Source: Moorella sp. E308F (GTDB taxonomy: Bacteria; Bacillota; DSM-521; Neomoorellales; Neomoorellaceae). From it: 64,000 nt of DNA. Of the stretch, positions 8,606 to 17,397 are shown in pieces (the first letter of the stretch is position 1; every line of letters begins with the position of its first letter). The stretch covers positions 585,119-649,118 of the forward strand of contig NZ_BJKN01000002.1 in assembly GCF_006538365.1 (NCBI RefSeq), in the 5' to 3' direction. Under the pieces are notes generated by a model. It was given only the letters and a program-made list of their open reading frames with translations, was not told the DNA's origin and searched no databases. The translations under genes were made by a program, and so were the position numbers.

Positions 8606-9430
8606 TTAACCGCACCCGGCCGGCATCATGCTAGCTGCTTTCAGGCTCTCTTCCCGGATCTGCTCCAGGATGCGGGTCTTGAGTTCCAGGAAAACCCGGG
8701 AATTTTTGATTTCAATTGTCCGGGGCCGGGAAAGGGGAACGGGGATGCGCGCCTTGAGGCGGCCCGGACGGGCCGTCATGACATAAACAGTATCCCCTAA
8801 AAAGATAGCTTCTTCCACGTCATGGGTAACAAAAAGGATGGTCTTCCTGGTTTCTTCCCAGACCTTGAGAAGCAGTTCCTGCATGACCAGGCGGGTCTGG
8901 GCGTCCAGAGCGCCGAAAGGTTCGTCCATAAGGAGGATATCAGGATCGTTGGCCAGTGCCCGGGCAATGGCCACCCGCTGTTTCATACCGCCGGAGAGGC
9001 TTTTGGGAAAGGCATCGGCAAAGGCCGCCAGGCCGATTATATCCAGGTAGTGATCGACAATTTCCCGGCGCCGGTCAGCTTCTATCCCCTTCAGGGTAAG
9101 GCCAAACTCGATATTCTGGCGTACCGTCAGCCAGGGGAAGAGGGTATAGCTCTGGAAGACCATGCCCCGGTCCGGCCCCGGTCCCTGGATCAAACGTCCG
9201 TCTTTATATACCTGGCCGCTGCTGGCTTCTGCCAGGCCGGCAATAATGCGGAGCAGGGTGGATTTGCCGCATCCCGAAGGCCCCAGGATGGTAACGAACT
9301 CTCCTTCCTTTACCTCCAACGATATGCCTTCCAGAGCGGTAATCTTCTGGCGCTTAAAGTTAAATTCCCTGGTCAGGTTGACAACAGTTAGCTTGTTTCC
9401 GGATATCCCGGGTGCTGCGGCCAGTGCCAT
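8606..9430 (-). CDS. ABC transporter ATP-binding protein, nitrate/sulfonate/bicarbonate type
   Basis: This is the ATPase of an importer of the SsuB/TauB/NrtD class, acting at the inner face of the membrane. Visible motifs are GPSGCGKST (Walker A), a Q-loop VFQSYTLFPW, the signature LSGGMKQRVAIARAL and Walker B ILLMDEPFGALD, followed by FVTHDVEEA with the switch His. The start at 9430 has GGGAGG upstream. The gene follows the permease by 2 bp and ends the operon. The family transports small organic sulfonates, nitrate, or thiamine precursors; substrate is not resolved here. Confidence 0.93.
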   Translation of the reverse strand: MALAAAPGISGNKLTVVNLTREFNFKRQKITALEGISLEVKEGEFVTILGPSGCGKSTLLRIIAGLAEASSGQVYKDGRLIQGPGPDRGMVFQSYTLFPWLTVRQNIEFGLTLKGIEADRRREIVDHYLDIIGLAAFADAFPKSLSGGMKQRVAIARALANDPDILLMDEPFGALDAQTRLVMQELLLKVWEETRKTILFVTHDVEEAIFLGDTVYVMTARPGRLKARIPVPLSRPRTIEIKNSRVFLELKTRILEQIREESLKAASMMPAGCG

Positions 9431-9432
9431 GG

Positions 9433-10221
9433 TTATACCTCCCTCTCCATCCAGGGGAATAAAAGGCGATTGAGGGCCTTAAATGCCATATCGCAGATAA
9501 TCCCCAGGACGCCAATGGTTAAAATGCCCACGAACATATCAGGGGTACTCAGCTGCCGGCCGGCATTCATAATGAGGAAACCCAGGCCGGAATTGGCCGC
9601 CACCAGCTCGGCGACGATGACATAGGTCCAGGCCCACCCCAGGGTGACCCGCAGGGTATCCATTATCCCCGGCAGAGCTGCCGGCAATAAGACCCGCCGG
9701 AAGACCTCCAGCGGGCGCGCCCCCAGGGTATAGGCGGTATCAATCAGGTCCTGGGGAACGTTTTGGGTGACATCCATAATCATCAGGACAAGTTGGAAAA
9801 ATATCCCTATAAAGACTACACCTATCTTCTGGGCTTCAAAAATGCTCAACCAGATTATGGTAAGAGGGATAAAGGCCGAAGCCGGCATATAACGAAAAAA
9901 GGCCAGCAAGGGTTCAAAAAAAGCCTCGGCTACCTTTAGGCTACCCATAAGTATCCCCAGGGGGACGCCGACAGCCGCAGCCAGGAGAAATCCGGTAGTA
10001 ACCCGGAAAAAGCTGATGCCAATATCGCTAATTAAACCGTTGGCCGCCAGGTCGACGGCCGCCCTGGCTACAGCACCGGGCGGCGGCAGATGGGAAGGCG
10101 GTAGCTGCCCCACCGTTACTCCCAGCTGCCAGAATAACAGGAGGAGGGCAAAGGCAGCTACGCTCAGGCTGAAATATAGTTTTGCCGGAATGGGAGTGTT
10201 AAGTTTAAGATACTTGCGCAT
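9433..10221 (-). CDS. ABC transporter permease, SsuC/TauC type
   Basis: This 262-residue inner-membrane permease has a binding-protein-dependent transport domain with about six predicted membrane segments and the coupling-loop region LGARPLEVFRRVLLPAALPGI (EAA motif). It begins at the ATG at 10221, 24 bp after the binding-protein gene, and ends 2 bp before the ATPase. With its neighbours it forms a complete importer. Confidence 0.92.
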   Translation of the reverse strand: MRKYLKLNTPIPAKLYFSLSVAAFALLLLFWQLGVTVGQLPPSHLPPPGAVARAAVDLAANGLISDIGISFFRVTTGFLLAAAVGVPLGILMGSLKVAEAFFEPLLAFFRYMPASAFIPLTIIWLSIFEAQKIGVVFIGIFFQLVLMIMDVTQNVPQDLIDTAYTLGARPLEVFRRVLLPAALPGIMDTLRVTLGWAWTYVIVAELVAANSGLGFLIMNAGRQLSTPDMFVGILTIGVLGIICDMAFKALNRLLFPWMEREV

Positions 10222-10245
10222 TTAAACAACACCGTATCTCTGGTT

Positions 10246-11289
10246 TCAAATTTTGGCTTTGTTGACGAAGGTTGGGTCGAGCATGGCTTTAGCATCAGGT
10301 TTCGATTTAATTATCTTGTTGTTAAACCCGAAATCGATGGCCTGCTGCAGGGAGGTATAGAGGGTTCCCGGTTTGTCGGCTGTACCGAACATTTCCTTAT
10401 TCTGGGCCAGATTGAAGAGGCGCAGGGTTTCCAGATTGTTTTCAAACTCTTCCTGTTTAATTCCCAGCCCCTTGGCCATAATGGCGTTGGCCTCCGCCTT
10501 ATTGTTTTCCCAGTACTGCATAGCTTCAGCCAGGGCATCAACCATGGCCTGAAGCGCTTCGGGATGTTTATCGGCCCAATCGCTCCGCAGGGCGACTGTA
10601 TCCATAATCAGGCCAGGGGTCTCTTTGGAGGTTGCCAGGAGATTGCCTTTATTTTCCTTGACGGCCTTGCTAAGCCATGGTTCCCAGGTGACGGCGGCAT
10701 CCACTTTACCGGCTACGAAGGTCGCGCCGGCGTCGCTGGCGGACATCTGGATATGGTTGATGTCCTTTTCCGTCATACCGTTTTTAGCCAGGATGGCCAG
10801 CAGCAGGATATGGCTGGCGGTGCCAAAATCATAAGCCACATTTTTACCTTTGAGCTCTTTTATAGTCTTGATCTCCGGTTTGGCGAGGATGCCGTCGCCG
10901 CCGTAGGAATCATCCAGCGCCCAGATCTGTTTCAGGGGGATACCAGCGTCTACAATCTGGGTCACGATATCCAGAGTGGTAGCAATGCCGTCCACCTGCT
11001 TACCGGCCAGGGCCTGCTTGCGTTCGCCCAGACCCTGGATGACAATAAGCTGTACGTCCAGGCCATGTTTCTTGAAGAAGCCTTTATCCCGGGCCAGAAA
11101 AAGGGGTCCATAGCCCGACCAGGTGGTCATGGTGAGCTTGACTGTAGTAAGCTGTTGCTCCTCCCCGCCGCTGGCAGCCTGCTTATCAGTAGCCTGCTGC
11201 TTGCTGCCGCCTCCACATCCGGCTAACAACAGGCCGGTCAAAGCAACTACCAGGAATAGGATAATGATTCTGCTGAACTTATTTTTCAT
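10246..11289 (-). CDS. ABC transporter substrate-binding lipoprotein (SsuA/NMT1-like)
   Basis: The ATG at 11289 follows AAGGAGG and gives MKNKFSRIIILFLVVALTG; the earlier in-frame start has no such site. The signal peptide ends in the lipobox LLAGC, so the 347-residue protein is lipid-anchored outside the membrane. The mature part begins a type II periplasmic-binding fold (VKLTMTTWSGYGPLFLARDKG, then GKQVDGIATTLDIV), as in sulfonate and thiamine-precursor binding proteins. It is the first transporter gene of the operon, about 60 bp after an iron-type alcohol dehydrogenase. Confidence 0.92.
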   Translation of the reverse strand: MKNKFSRIIILFLVVALTGLLLAGCGGGSKQQATDKQAASGGEEQQLTTVKLTMTTWSGYGPLFLARDKGFFKKHGLDVQLIVIQGLGERKQALAGKQVDGIATTLDIVTQIVDAGIPLKQIWALDDSYGGDGILAKPEIKTIKELKGKNVAYDFGTASHILLLAILAKNGMTEKDINHIQMSASDAGATFVAGKVDAAVTWEPWLSKAVKENKGNLLATSKETPGLIMDTVALRSDWADKHPEALQAMVDALAEAMQYWENNKAEANAIMAKGLGIKQEEFENNLETLRLFNLAQNKEMFGTADKPGTLYTSLQQAIDFGFNNKIIKSKPDAKAMLDPTFVNKAKI

Positions 11290-11348
11290 GATAGGCCTCC
11301 TTATAAATAACTCTCTACGACTAAATTGTACTTCTTTCCTCACTCGCC

Positions 11349-12440
11349 TCAGGCTAGCTCCTGCCCCAGGCGGTCAGCTGCCAGGAGGGCTTCCTTGATC
11401 ATAGCTGCCGTTACTGGAAAGGGCATATTGGCCATATCAGGGCTCTCCGCTGCTGCCCGGCTGATCAGGTCCAAGGAAGGCTCATCCTCTGGAGATAACC
11501 CCACCTCTGCCAGGGTTATCGGCAGTCCGACCTGACGATTAAATGCGGCCAGGTGTTTGATGGCTTTGGTTTCCCTCCCTTCCAGGAACAGCTGGACCAG
11601 GTTGCCGAAGGCTACCAGTTCCCCATGGCAGCAACCCCGCGTCAGGGGTGAGGCAGTTAATCCTTCATAAATACCGTGGGCACCGGCTGTTCGCCCATCG
11701 TCGCCGCCCAGGCCGCTGACCAAACCACTGATGAGGATCACAGCGTCGATTACCCTTTCCAGGTCAGGGGTGACCACTTGATTTTCTACCGCCGCTCTGG
11801 CGCCCGGACCGGCGGCCAGGATGCTGTCATAGCAGAGGCGGGCTAAACCCAGGGCTCCTTCCAGGGCCAGGTGAGGGGAGACTGCTGTGCTGGTAGCCCG
11901 GAGCTCGATATATTTGGCCAGGGTGTCCCCCATACCGGCGGTCAGATAGCGCCAGGGGGCAGCGGCGATTATCTGGCTGTCTACCAGGACCAGGGAAGGG
12001 TTTGCGGCTTCATGGGATATGGCCAGGAAGTGCCCTTCCTGGTCATAGATAATAGCGATAGATGTAAAGGCGGCGCACGTAGCGGCGATAGTGGGTACCG
12101 TTACCAGGGGCACCCCTGCCTGCCAGGCAGCCCCCTTGGCGGTATCCAGGGCTTTGCCGCCGCCAACCCCCACCAGGAAGTCGGCGCCCTTTTCCTTAAT
12201 TGCAGCCGCTACCATGGCTATATTCTCCGGGCAGCATTCACCCCCGTACCACACCTGACCCACCGGCTCCACCCCGGCAGAAGCCATGGCCTCCCGCAGG
12301 GCCGGGGCTGCCGCCGCCAGGGCCCGGTGGCCTCCTACCAGGCAGGCCCTGGCGCCCAGGCTCCTCAAGGCCCGCCCGGACGCCCTGATCACACCGGCAC
12401 CCCGGCGGTAGCTCCCGGGGGCTATAATCCTTGCGAGCAT
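11349..12440 (-). CDS. Iron-type alcohol/glycerol dehydrogenase family protein (GldA-like)
   Basis: This 363-residue cytoplasmic oxidoreductase starts at an ATG preceded by GGAGGAA. It shows the nucleotide-binding GVGGGKALDTAKG stretch, the TVPTIAATCAAFT segment, and metal-ligand histidines in the second half (DDGRTAGAHGIYEGL and CCHGELVAFG). These are typical of the GldA branch, which oxidises polyols or reduces ketones with NAD(H). It lies just upstream of the ABC importer in the same direction, so the importer may bring in its substrate; this is inference only. Confidence 0.85.
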   Translation of the reverse strand: MLARIIAPGSYRRGAGVIRASGRALRSLGARACLVGGHRALAAAAPALREAMASAGVEPVGQVWYGGECCPENIAMVAAAIKEKGADFLVGVGGGKALDTAKGAAWQAGVPLVTVPTIAATCAAFTSIAIIYDQEGHFLAISHEAANPSLVLVDSQIIAAAPWRYLTAGMGDTLAKYIELRATSTAVSPHLALEGALGLARLCYDSILAAGPGARAAVENQVVTPDLERVIDAVILISGLVSGLGGDDGRTAGAHGIYEGLTASPLTRGCCHGELVAFGNLVQLFLEGRETKAIKHLAAFNRQVGLPITLAEVGLSPEDEPSLDLISRAAAESPDMANMPFPVTAAMIKEALLAADRLGQELA

Positions 12441-12572
12441 CCTGTTCCTCCTGTTGATTTTGTCGCCAATGACGGCTCCTCAATCAATGATTTCTCTACT
12501 CTGCCTCTCTATCACTTTACCATGAAAAAATAATATTCGCCGTTAAAAACGAGAATCCTGCTGGCAGGTAAG

Positions 12573-12618
12573 CACCGGTATTTGGGGGATGCAAATTGCC
12601 TCCCCAGGTTTATCGGTG
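12573..12618. repeat. Imperfect 46-bp inverted repeat upstream of the amidohydrolase
   Basis: CACCGGTA (12573-12580) pairs with TATCGGTG (12611-12618), with an inner TGGGG/CCCCA stem. A second hairpin, CTATCCT/AGGATAG, lies just downstream near 12633-12657. They sit between divergent genes and could be a leader RNA or protein-binding sites. I recognise no known class. Confidence 0.5.
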
Positions 12619-12677
12619 ACGGCCTTGCTTCCTATCCTTCTAAAGGTGTAGGATAGTTATTGTTTGGGGGGAGGTCT

Positions 12678-13883
12678 ATGAAGCTCGTCTACATTAACCC
12701 GGAGACAGACCTGGACCTTCTGGCCGGCAGCCTGTGGGACGGTCAGAGTGAGGAATGCCGGCAGCATGTAGTTATCAGCATCCGCCGGGGCCGTATCGCC
12801 GCTGTACAATCACAGGAAATGGCCGTTACAGAAAAAAATGTCCGGCAGCTCAACCTTCCCGGACTGATGGTTTTACCCGGTTTGATCGATGCCCACGTCC
12901 ATCTAGCCCTGGACGGCATCGATTTTCAGGCCTCACTGGCCCGCTGGCAGGACCCGCCGGCCCGGGAATCCGCCCTGGCCCGGGCCCTGCGGGCATCCCT
13001 GGAGCATGGATTGGTAGCTATAAGGGACGGCGGCGACCGGGAGTGTCTCAACCTCCAGGCGCGGGAATGGGTCCGGACAGGCAAATACCCGGGTCCCCGG
13101 GTGGTGGCCACCGGGATGGCCGTTACGAAAAAAGGAAAATACGGTTCTTTTCTTGGTCCCGGCATCACCGATCCGGCCTCCATTAGGGAGCTGATTGCCG
13201 GCCTGGTAAACCGCGACGTCGACCAGGTAAAAGTTGTGGTGTCAGGCCTGGTTACCTTCCGTCGTTACGGAGAGGTGGGCAGCCTGGAATTTGACGCAGC
13301 CGAACTGGTTACTGCCGTGAAGGAAGCCCACGCGTCCGGGCGGCCGGTGATGGCCCATGTCAACTCGGCCCCCGGCGTGGACCTGGCCCTGGCCGCCGGG
13401 GTGGACAGTATTGAACACGGCTATTTTCTTACAACGGCCCAACTGGAAACCATGGCGGCCAGGGGTACATACTGGGTACCGACTGTCGCCGCTATAGCCA
13501 ACCGGCTTTCTACCACCGTGAAAAAGTTCTACCCGGAGAGGGAAAAGGAAATTATACAGCGGACCCGGGAATCTCAGCAGCAGATGATTGCTAGAGCTTA
13601 CCAGCTCGGAGTGAAGCTGGTCGTAGGCACCGATGCCGGCGCACCCGGTGTCTACCACGGGGAATCTTATGTGGACGAACTGCTGTACTGGCACCAGGCC
13701 GGCGTCCCGGCGGCGGCTGTGCTGCGGGCGGCTACGGTTACAGCTGCGGCCGCCCTGGGCCTGGGCGGGGAACTGGGGCAGGTAAAACCAGGCTACCGAC
13801 CCTGCCTGATTGCCGTCCGGGGTAACCCCCTGGAGGATTTAAAGGTCCTTGCTCAACCGGAAATGGTTTTTATTGACTTCTAA
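12678..13883 (+). CDS. Metal-dependent amidohydrolase (prolidase/imidazolonepropionase-like)
   Basis: The ATG at 12678 follows GGGGGGAGG; the earlier TTG is rejected. The 401-residue protein has the amidohydrolase architecture. GLIDAHVHLALDG carries the HxH metal pair (around residue 80), VMAHVNSAPG and SIEHGYF supply the later histidines, and VGTDAGAPG supplies the catalytic aspartate. A small beta-sandwich is formed by the two ends (GYRPCLIAVRGNPLED). These enzymes cleave cyclic amides or Xaa-Pro-type dipeptides in the cytoplasm; substrate not predictable. The gene is alone, divergent from the dehydrogenase/ABC operon. Confidence 0.85.
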   Translation: MKLVYINPETDLDLLAGSLWDGQSEECRQHVVISIRRGRIAAVQSQEMAVTEKNVRQLNLPGLMVLPGLIDAHVHLALDGIDFQASLARWQDPPARESALARALRASLEHGLVAIRDGGDRECLNLQAREWVRTGKYPGPRVVATGMAVTKKGKYGSFLGPGITDPASIRELIAGLVNRDVDQVKVVVSGLVTFRRYGEVGSLEFDAAELVTAVKEAHASGRPVMAHVNSAPGVDLALAAGVDSIEHGYFLTTAQLETMAARGTYWVPTVAAIANRLSTTVKKFYPEREKEIIQRTRESQQQMIARAYQLGVKLVVGTDAGAPGVYHGESYVDELLYWHQAGVPAAAVLRAATVTAAAALGLGGELGQVKPGYRPCLIAVRGNPLEDLKVLAQPEMVFIDF

Positions 13884-13999
13884 CCTTTTGCCACCGCACC
13901 TTCTTAACAGGGGAACCTTTCCGCCCAACTATCAGTTGTTCTTTTCCAGGGCCTATGCTATCTTTAATTAATAAGATTTTTGCCAGGGAGGTCTTGGCT

Positions 14000-14281
14000 T
14001 TGTCCATTGTGCGGGCGCACTTCTGGGTGAAGGGCCTGGTCCAGGGGGTGGGTTTTCGTTATTTTGTCCTGCGGCAGGCTGCGGCTTTGCAACTTAACGG
14101 CTGGGTGCGCAATCGCTATAACGGCAGCGTTGAAGGGGTAGTTGAAGGACCGGCTGAGAGGGTGAAAGAATTCCTGGACTACTGCCGCCATGGGCCGGCC
14201 ATGGCAGATGTTCAGGAACTTAAGATCCAGTATGAAAAACCTCAAGGTGAAAACACCTTCAGGATCCGGGGGTCAATATGA
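14000..14281 (+). CDS. acyP: Acylphosphatase
   Basis: This small cytoplasmic enzyme hydrolyses acyl phosphates such as acetyl phosphate. The 93-residue form from the TTG at 14000 is chosen because AGGGAGG ends 8 nt upstream and the length matches the family; longer starts add an unrelated N-terminus. The catalytic arginine is in VQGVGFR and the catalytic asparagine in GWVRNRYNGSVEG. It is alone on the plus strand and converges with plsY. Confidence 0.9.
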   Translation: MSIVRAHFWVKGLVQGVGFRYFVLRQAAALQLNGWVRNRYNGSVEGVVEGPAERVKEFLDYCRHGPAMADVQELKIQYEKPQGENTFRIRGSI

Positions 14282-14361
14282 ACAGAATTTAATATAGCTC
14301 ATGATTACTTAGGAGGCCAAATTACTTCTTCTCCTTGATGGCAAATACAACCGATAAGCGC

Positions 14362-14928
14362 CTATGTCCTTCTCATGAATAAAGGTATGTGGCGCAGCCA
14401 GGCAATCACCGCCAGGCCCAGGCCGAGAATAAAATACCAGCCTGGTCCTTCGCGCAGCCAGAAATAAAAAGGCAGGCCGCTGAAAGTAATGACGGTCGCC
14501 AGGTCGCTGTTGCGGGTCAGGAATACCAGCACGCCAAGGGTAATGGCCGCCGGCGGGACTACCGGCGGATAAATGGCCAGGGCCACCCCCAGGCTGGTGG
14601 CCAGGCCCTTTCCACCTTGAAATTGCCAGTAGAGGGGCCAGTTGTGCCCGGCCACGGCTGCCAAAGACATCAGGACGGCAAGTTCGATTCCACCCCACTT
14701 CCACCCCAGGACCGCCAGCAGGTAACCTTTGGCCGTATCCCAGAGGAAAGTAGCTATTCCTGCCTTCAAGCCCAGGTTGCGGAGGACGTTCATGGTACCA
14801 GCGTTACCGCTGCCCACCCGACGCACATCCACCCGGTGCCAAAGGCGGGCGGCAATATGCCCCCCGGCCAGGGAACCGCCCAGGTAGGCTAGTATAGTGC
14901 CTGCCAAAACCGGCGACAAGGGCAACAA
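14362..14928 (-). CDS. plsY: Glycerol-3-phosphate acyltransferase PlsY-like membrane protein
   Basis: PlsY transfers an acyl group from acyl phosphate to glycerol-3-phosphate in the membrane, the first step of phospholipid synthesis. The 188-residue protein has the family motif RVGSGNAGTMNVLR, a later GHNWPLYWQFQGGKGLATSLG motif and five hydrophobic segments. The usual motif has GNPGATN, so this is a divergent member and may not be the only PlsY in the genome. The start is a TTG at 14928 with a weak Shine-Dalgarno. Confidence 0.82.
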   Translation of the reverse strand: MLPLSPVLAGTILAYLGGSLAGGHIAARLWHRVDVRRVGSGNAGTMNVLRNLGLKAGIATFLWDTAKGYLLAVLGWKWGGIELAVLMSLAAVAGHNWPLYWQFQGGKGLATSLGVALAIYPPVVPPAAITLGVLVFLTRNSDLATVITFSGLPFYFWLREGPGWYFILGLGLAVIAWLRHIPLFMRRT

Positions 14929-15102
14929 ATCTTATCCCCCTCGTATGGAGATCTTGTTCATTAGGTTGTGACTCTACTGCCAGTTTCCACCGGATCCTAA
15001 CTCATGATGGACACCCTTGCCTTTAGCTAACAGGCTGTTGCCGCCTTGCCCCCAGTAGACTTTTTTACCAAGTCAGTGCCATGCCGGGTACACAAACACT
15101 AT

Positions 15103-15131
15103 AGGCGGTCCCCTTGTTGCGAGAACCGCCT
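15103..15131 (-). terminator. Hairpin terminator after hsp20
   Basis: AGGCGGT (15103-15109) pairs with ACCGCCT (15125-15131), 14 bp past the hsp20 stop. The run after it on the minus strand is only weakly T-rich. The 170 bp beyond, up to plsY, hold nothing I recognise. Confidence 0.5.
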
Positions 15132-15144
15132 CTCTCAATAACCT

Positions 15145-15588
15145 CTATTCAACAGGAATATGTTTGCCGCGCTTTAATCCGGCCTCTTTCTTTGGCAATA
15201 TTACCGTTAACAGGCCGTTTTTATAACTGGCGGAAATTTTTTCTTCATCCACGCCTTCTAAATAAAACCTGCGTTCAATGCTGCCACTCCTCCGCTCTTT
15301 GCGGATGAAGTTTTCCCTGGTTTCGTCGATTATTGTATCCTGTTTGACAGAAATATTAAGCGCGCCATCGTCATAAGTAATTATAATATTCTCTTTTTCC
15401 ATTCCCGGCAATTCGGCTTCCACAATATACTCGCGTTCTGTTTCCTTTATATCTGCCTTAAAAGGTTGGCCGAATACAGGGACCCAAAACAGGTCTTCGT
15501 TGAATACCCGTTCAATGAAATTCTCGACATCGGAGAATATTGGCCTTAAGCCTTTTCTCCTGCTATAGAAAGGTATTAACCCAAACAT
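15145..15588 (-). CDS. hsp20: Small heat shock protein (Hsp20/alpha-crystallin family)
   Basis: This 147-residue ATP-independent holdase protects unfolding proteins in the cytoplasm. The alpha-crystallin domain runs from about residue 45 (ADIKETEREYIVEAELPGM) to the end, with the typical SIERRFYLEGVDEEKISASYKNGLLTV core. The C-terminal IXI-type anchor is weak (KHIPVE). Promoter and CtsR-like repeats upstream imply heat-shock control. The gene is monocistronic. Confidence 0.95.
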   Translation of the reverse strand: MFGLIPFYSRRKGLRPIFSDVENFIERVFNEDLFWVPVFGQPFKADIKETEREYIVEAELPGMEKENIIITYDDGALNISVKQDTIIDETRENFIRKERRSGSIERRFYLEGVDEEKISASYKNGLLTVILPKKEAGLKRGKHIPVE

Positions 15589-15627
15589 CGTACTATACCC
15601 CCCCTTTAAATTTTTTGTTTCGCTTTT

Positions 15628-15683
15628 ATTCTATAAAGATAGTCAAGGAAAGTCAATGTCAAACAAAGACAAACATGGTCAAA
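15628..15683 (-). promoter_or_regulatory. hsp20 promoter overlapped by a CtsR-like operator array
   Basis: On the minus strand TTGACT (15656-15651), 17 nt, TAGAAT (15633-15628) form the promoter. On the plus strand, heptads resembling the CtsR half-site GGTCAAA occur at 15641 (AGTCAAG), 15651 (AGTCAAT), 15657 (TGTCAAA), 15667 (AGACAAA) and 15677 (GGTCAAA). Each pair is spaced by 3 nt as in CtsR boxes, and they cover the -35. CtsR itself is not in this window. Confidence 0.65.
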
Positions 15684-15689
15684 AATTTA

Positions 15690-15984
15690 AGGTTATGGAT
15701 TTTTGGCGCCAAATTTATCAGCAATTAGCAAGCCAGGCTTATCCTAGCAGAACTTCACGGGGCGGAGCGGTAACTTGGGTTCTGAGACTTTGTCCGGGAG
15801 TTTACTTCTTCTAAACAAAGAAGTCTTCGCTGCTTCCCTGATCGCAAAGAATTACTTAGTTGGGATACATTGGATGGCTCACGAAGCCATAAACTCCGGT
15901 GGAGCAGCGGGGATCCCTTTTAGCATCCGGCCGGCACCATGCATAGGATATGATAAACGGCCGGGCTGAAGGAGGTGAATACAG
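15690..15984. other. Gene-free stretch with hairpins before the 146-residue membrane protein
   Basis: No gene is supported here. A CCGGCCG/CGGCCGG hairpin (15927-15933 with 15958-15964) sits just before the Shine-Dalgarno of the next gene. A second hairpin occurs around ACTTCTT/AAGAAGT near 15804-15824. This may be a structured leader; no known riboswitch was recognised. Confidence 0.35.
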
Positions 15985-16425
15985 TTGGAAGATCTCAGCC
16001 GCTTCTTTGCCGTTATCGGGGCGGTCTTTGCGGCGGCCAAAGGTATTACCGACCAGGTCAAGGCCCGCTGGCCCTGGCTGGGGGAGCCCAGGAATGATCC
16101 CCGGGAGGAAAAACAGCGGGAGCTATGGGTGATTTTATTTAACGCCGTTATTGCCGCCCTCCTGGCTGGCATGGCCGCGATTGATGTCTTTGCCCTGATG
16201 GGACTGAATGCTTTTGCCGGCCTGAAGGCTGCTTATCCTGGACTTTATTTATTCATTAATATGGTGGCCGTGGGCCTGATGTCTACCTTTGGCAGTCCCT
16301 TCCTCCATGAGATCCTGTCAATCCTGATTGAATTCAAGGAAAATATTCGCCTGCGCAACCAGATGGCCACCTTACAGCTCCTGCCGGCGAAAAAAGTCAA
16401 AACGCCCAGGGATGAAAATGACTGA
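15985..16425 (+). CDS. Unknown membrane protein, 146 residues
   Basis: The TTG at 15985 follows AAGGAGGTG. A short N-terminal helix (FFAVIGAVFAAAKGI) and a charged linker are followed by two or three membrane segments: LWVILFNAVIAALLAGMAAI, then YLFINMVAVGLMSTFGSPFLH. The tail is positively charged. It has no catalytic motif I recognise. It stands alone, converging with cbiO, and may be a small structural or channel-like protein; that is only a guess. Confidence 0.65.
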   Translation: MEDLSRFFAVIGAVFAAAKGITDQVKARWPWLGEPRNDPREEKQRELWVILFNAVIAALLAGMAAIDVFALMGLNAFAGLKAAYPGLYLFINMVAVGLMSTFGSPFLHEILSILIEFKENIRLRNQMATLQLLPAKKVKTPRDEND

Positions 16426-16466
16426 ACGCAACACTTCAAAATTACTGACCCGGGCTGTGGACCGAC

Positions 16467-17321
16467 TCAAATGGCCAGTTTGGACCTGGAACGATAAGGA
16501 ATGAAGCCCAGGAGCTCTTCTTTATTTTTCGGTACCGGCGCCGTTGCCGGCAGCCACCCTTTATTTTTCAGGTCTTCATAAACATCCAGTAGCCAGGGCC
16601 GGGCCAGATCAGCAGATTCCAGGAGGGTGGCATCGCTAAAGATTTCGGCCGGCGTCCCGGCGCCGATTACCTGGCCGCGGGCCAGGACGTAAATATAGTC
16701 GGCCCAGGTATAGGCTATGTCTACATCATGGGTGGATAAAATAATCGTCTTTCCCTGGCGGCTGATATCTGCCAGCAAGGCCATAACCTCCCGGGTTGAA
16801 CGCGGATCCAGGTAGGCCGTCGGCTCATCAAAGATGATGACCCTGGGTTCCATGGCCAGGACGCTGGCAATGGCCACCCGCTTTTTCTGGCCATAGCTTA
16901 AGAAATGAGTCGGCTTATCCTGGAGGCCGGTGATACCCGTTGCCGCCATGGCGGCTTCAACCCTTTGCCCTGCCTCTTCCCTGCTCAGGCCCAGGTTTAA
17001 CGGTCCGAAGGAGATCTCCTGGCGAACGCTGGCCGAAAAAAGCATGCTGTCGGGGTCTTGAAAGACGATGCCCACCTGCCGGCGTAATTCTGTTAAGGCT
17101 TTATGGCTGTAATTAATCCTGGCCCCGGCAAAGTAGATACAACCATCCTGGGGCCTTAAGATGCCGTTGAAATGAAGGAAAAGGGTCGATTTGCCGGCAC
17201 CATTGGGACCCAGGACGGCAATTTTCTTGCCTTCAGGTATGCTCAAGGTAACATGATGCAATGCCCGGGTACCGTCAGGGTAAGTAAAGGAAACCTTTTT
17301 TGCTTCTAATATGGCGGCCAA
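16467..17321 (-). CDS. cbiO: Cobalt ECF transporter ATP-binding protein CbiO
   Basis: This is the ATPase of the CbiMNQO cobalt uptake system that feeds B12 synthesis. The start is taken as TTG 17321, 8 nt after GGAGG; the GTG nine bases earlier lies within that site. Motifs are GPNGAGKST (Walker A), VFQDPDSMLFSASV (Q-loop typical for CbiO), LSYGQKKRVAIASVL (signature) and VIIFDEPTAYLD (Walker B). Last gene of the riboswitch-controlled operon, 284 residues. Confidence 0.94.
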   Translation of the reverse strand: MAAILEAKKVSFTYPDGTRALHHVTLSIPEGKKIAVLGPNGAGKSTLFLHFNGILRPQDGCIYFAGARINYSHKALTELRRQVGIVFQDPDSMLFSASVRQEISFGPLNLGLSREEAGQRVEAAMAATGITGLQDKPTHFLSYGQKKRVAIASVLAMEPRVIIFDEPTAYLDPRSTREVMALLADISRQGKTIILSTHDVDIAYTWADYIYVLARGQVIGAGTPAEIFSDATLLESADLARPWLLDVYEDLKNKGWLPATAPVPKNKEELLGFIPYRSRSKLAI

Positions 17322-17397
17322 AAAATCCACCTCCAGTAGTCGGCATAGACTGGGGCATAAAAGGCAAGTGGAGAAGCCGGTCTGAAGACAGCCGGCA

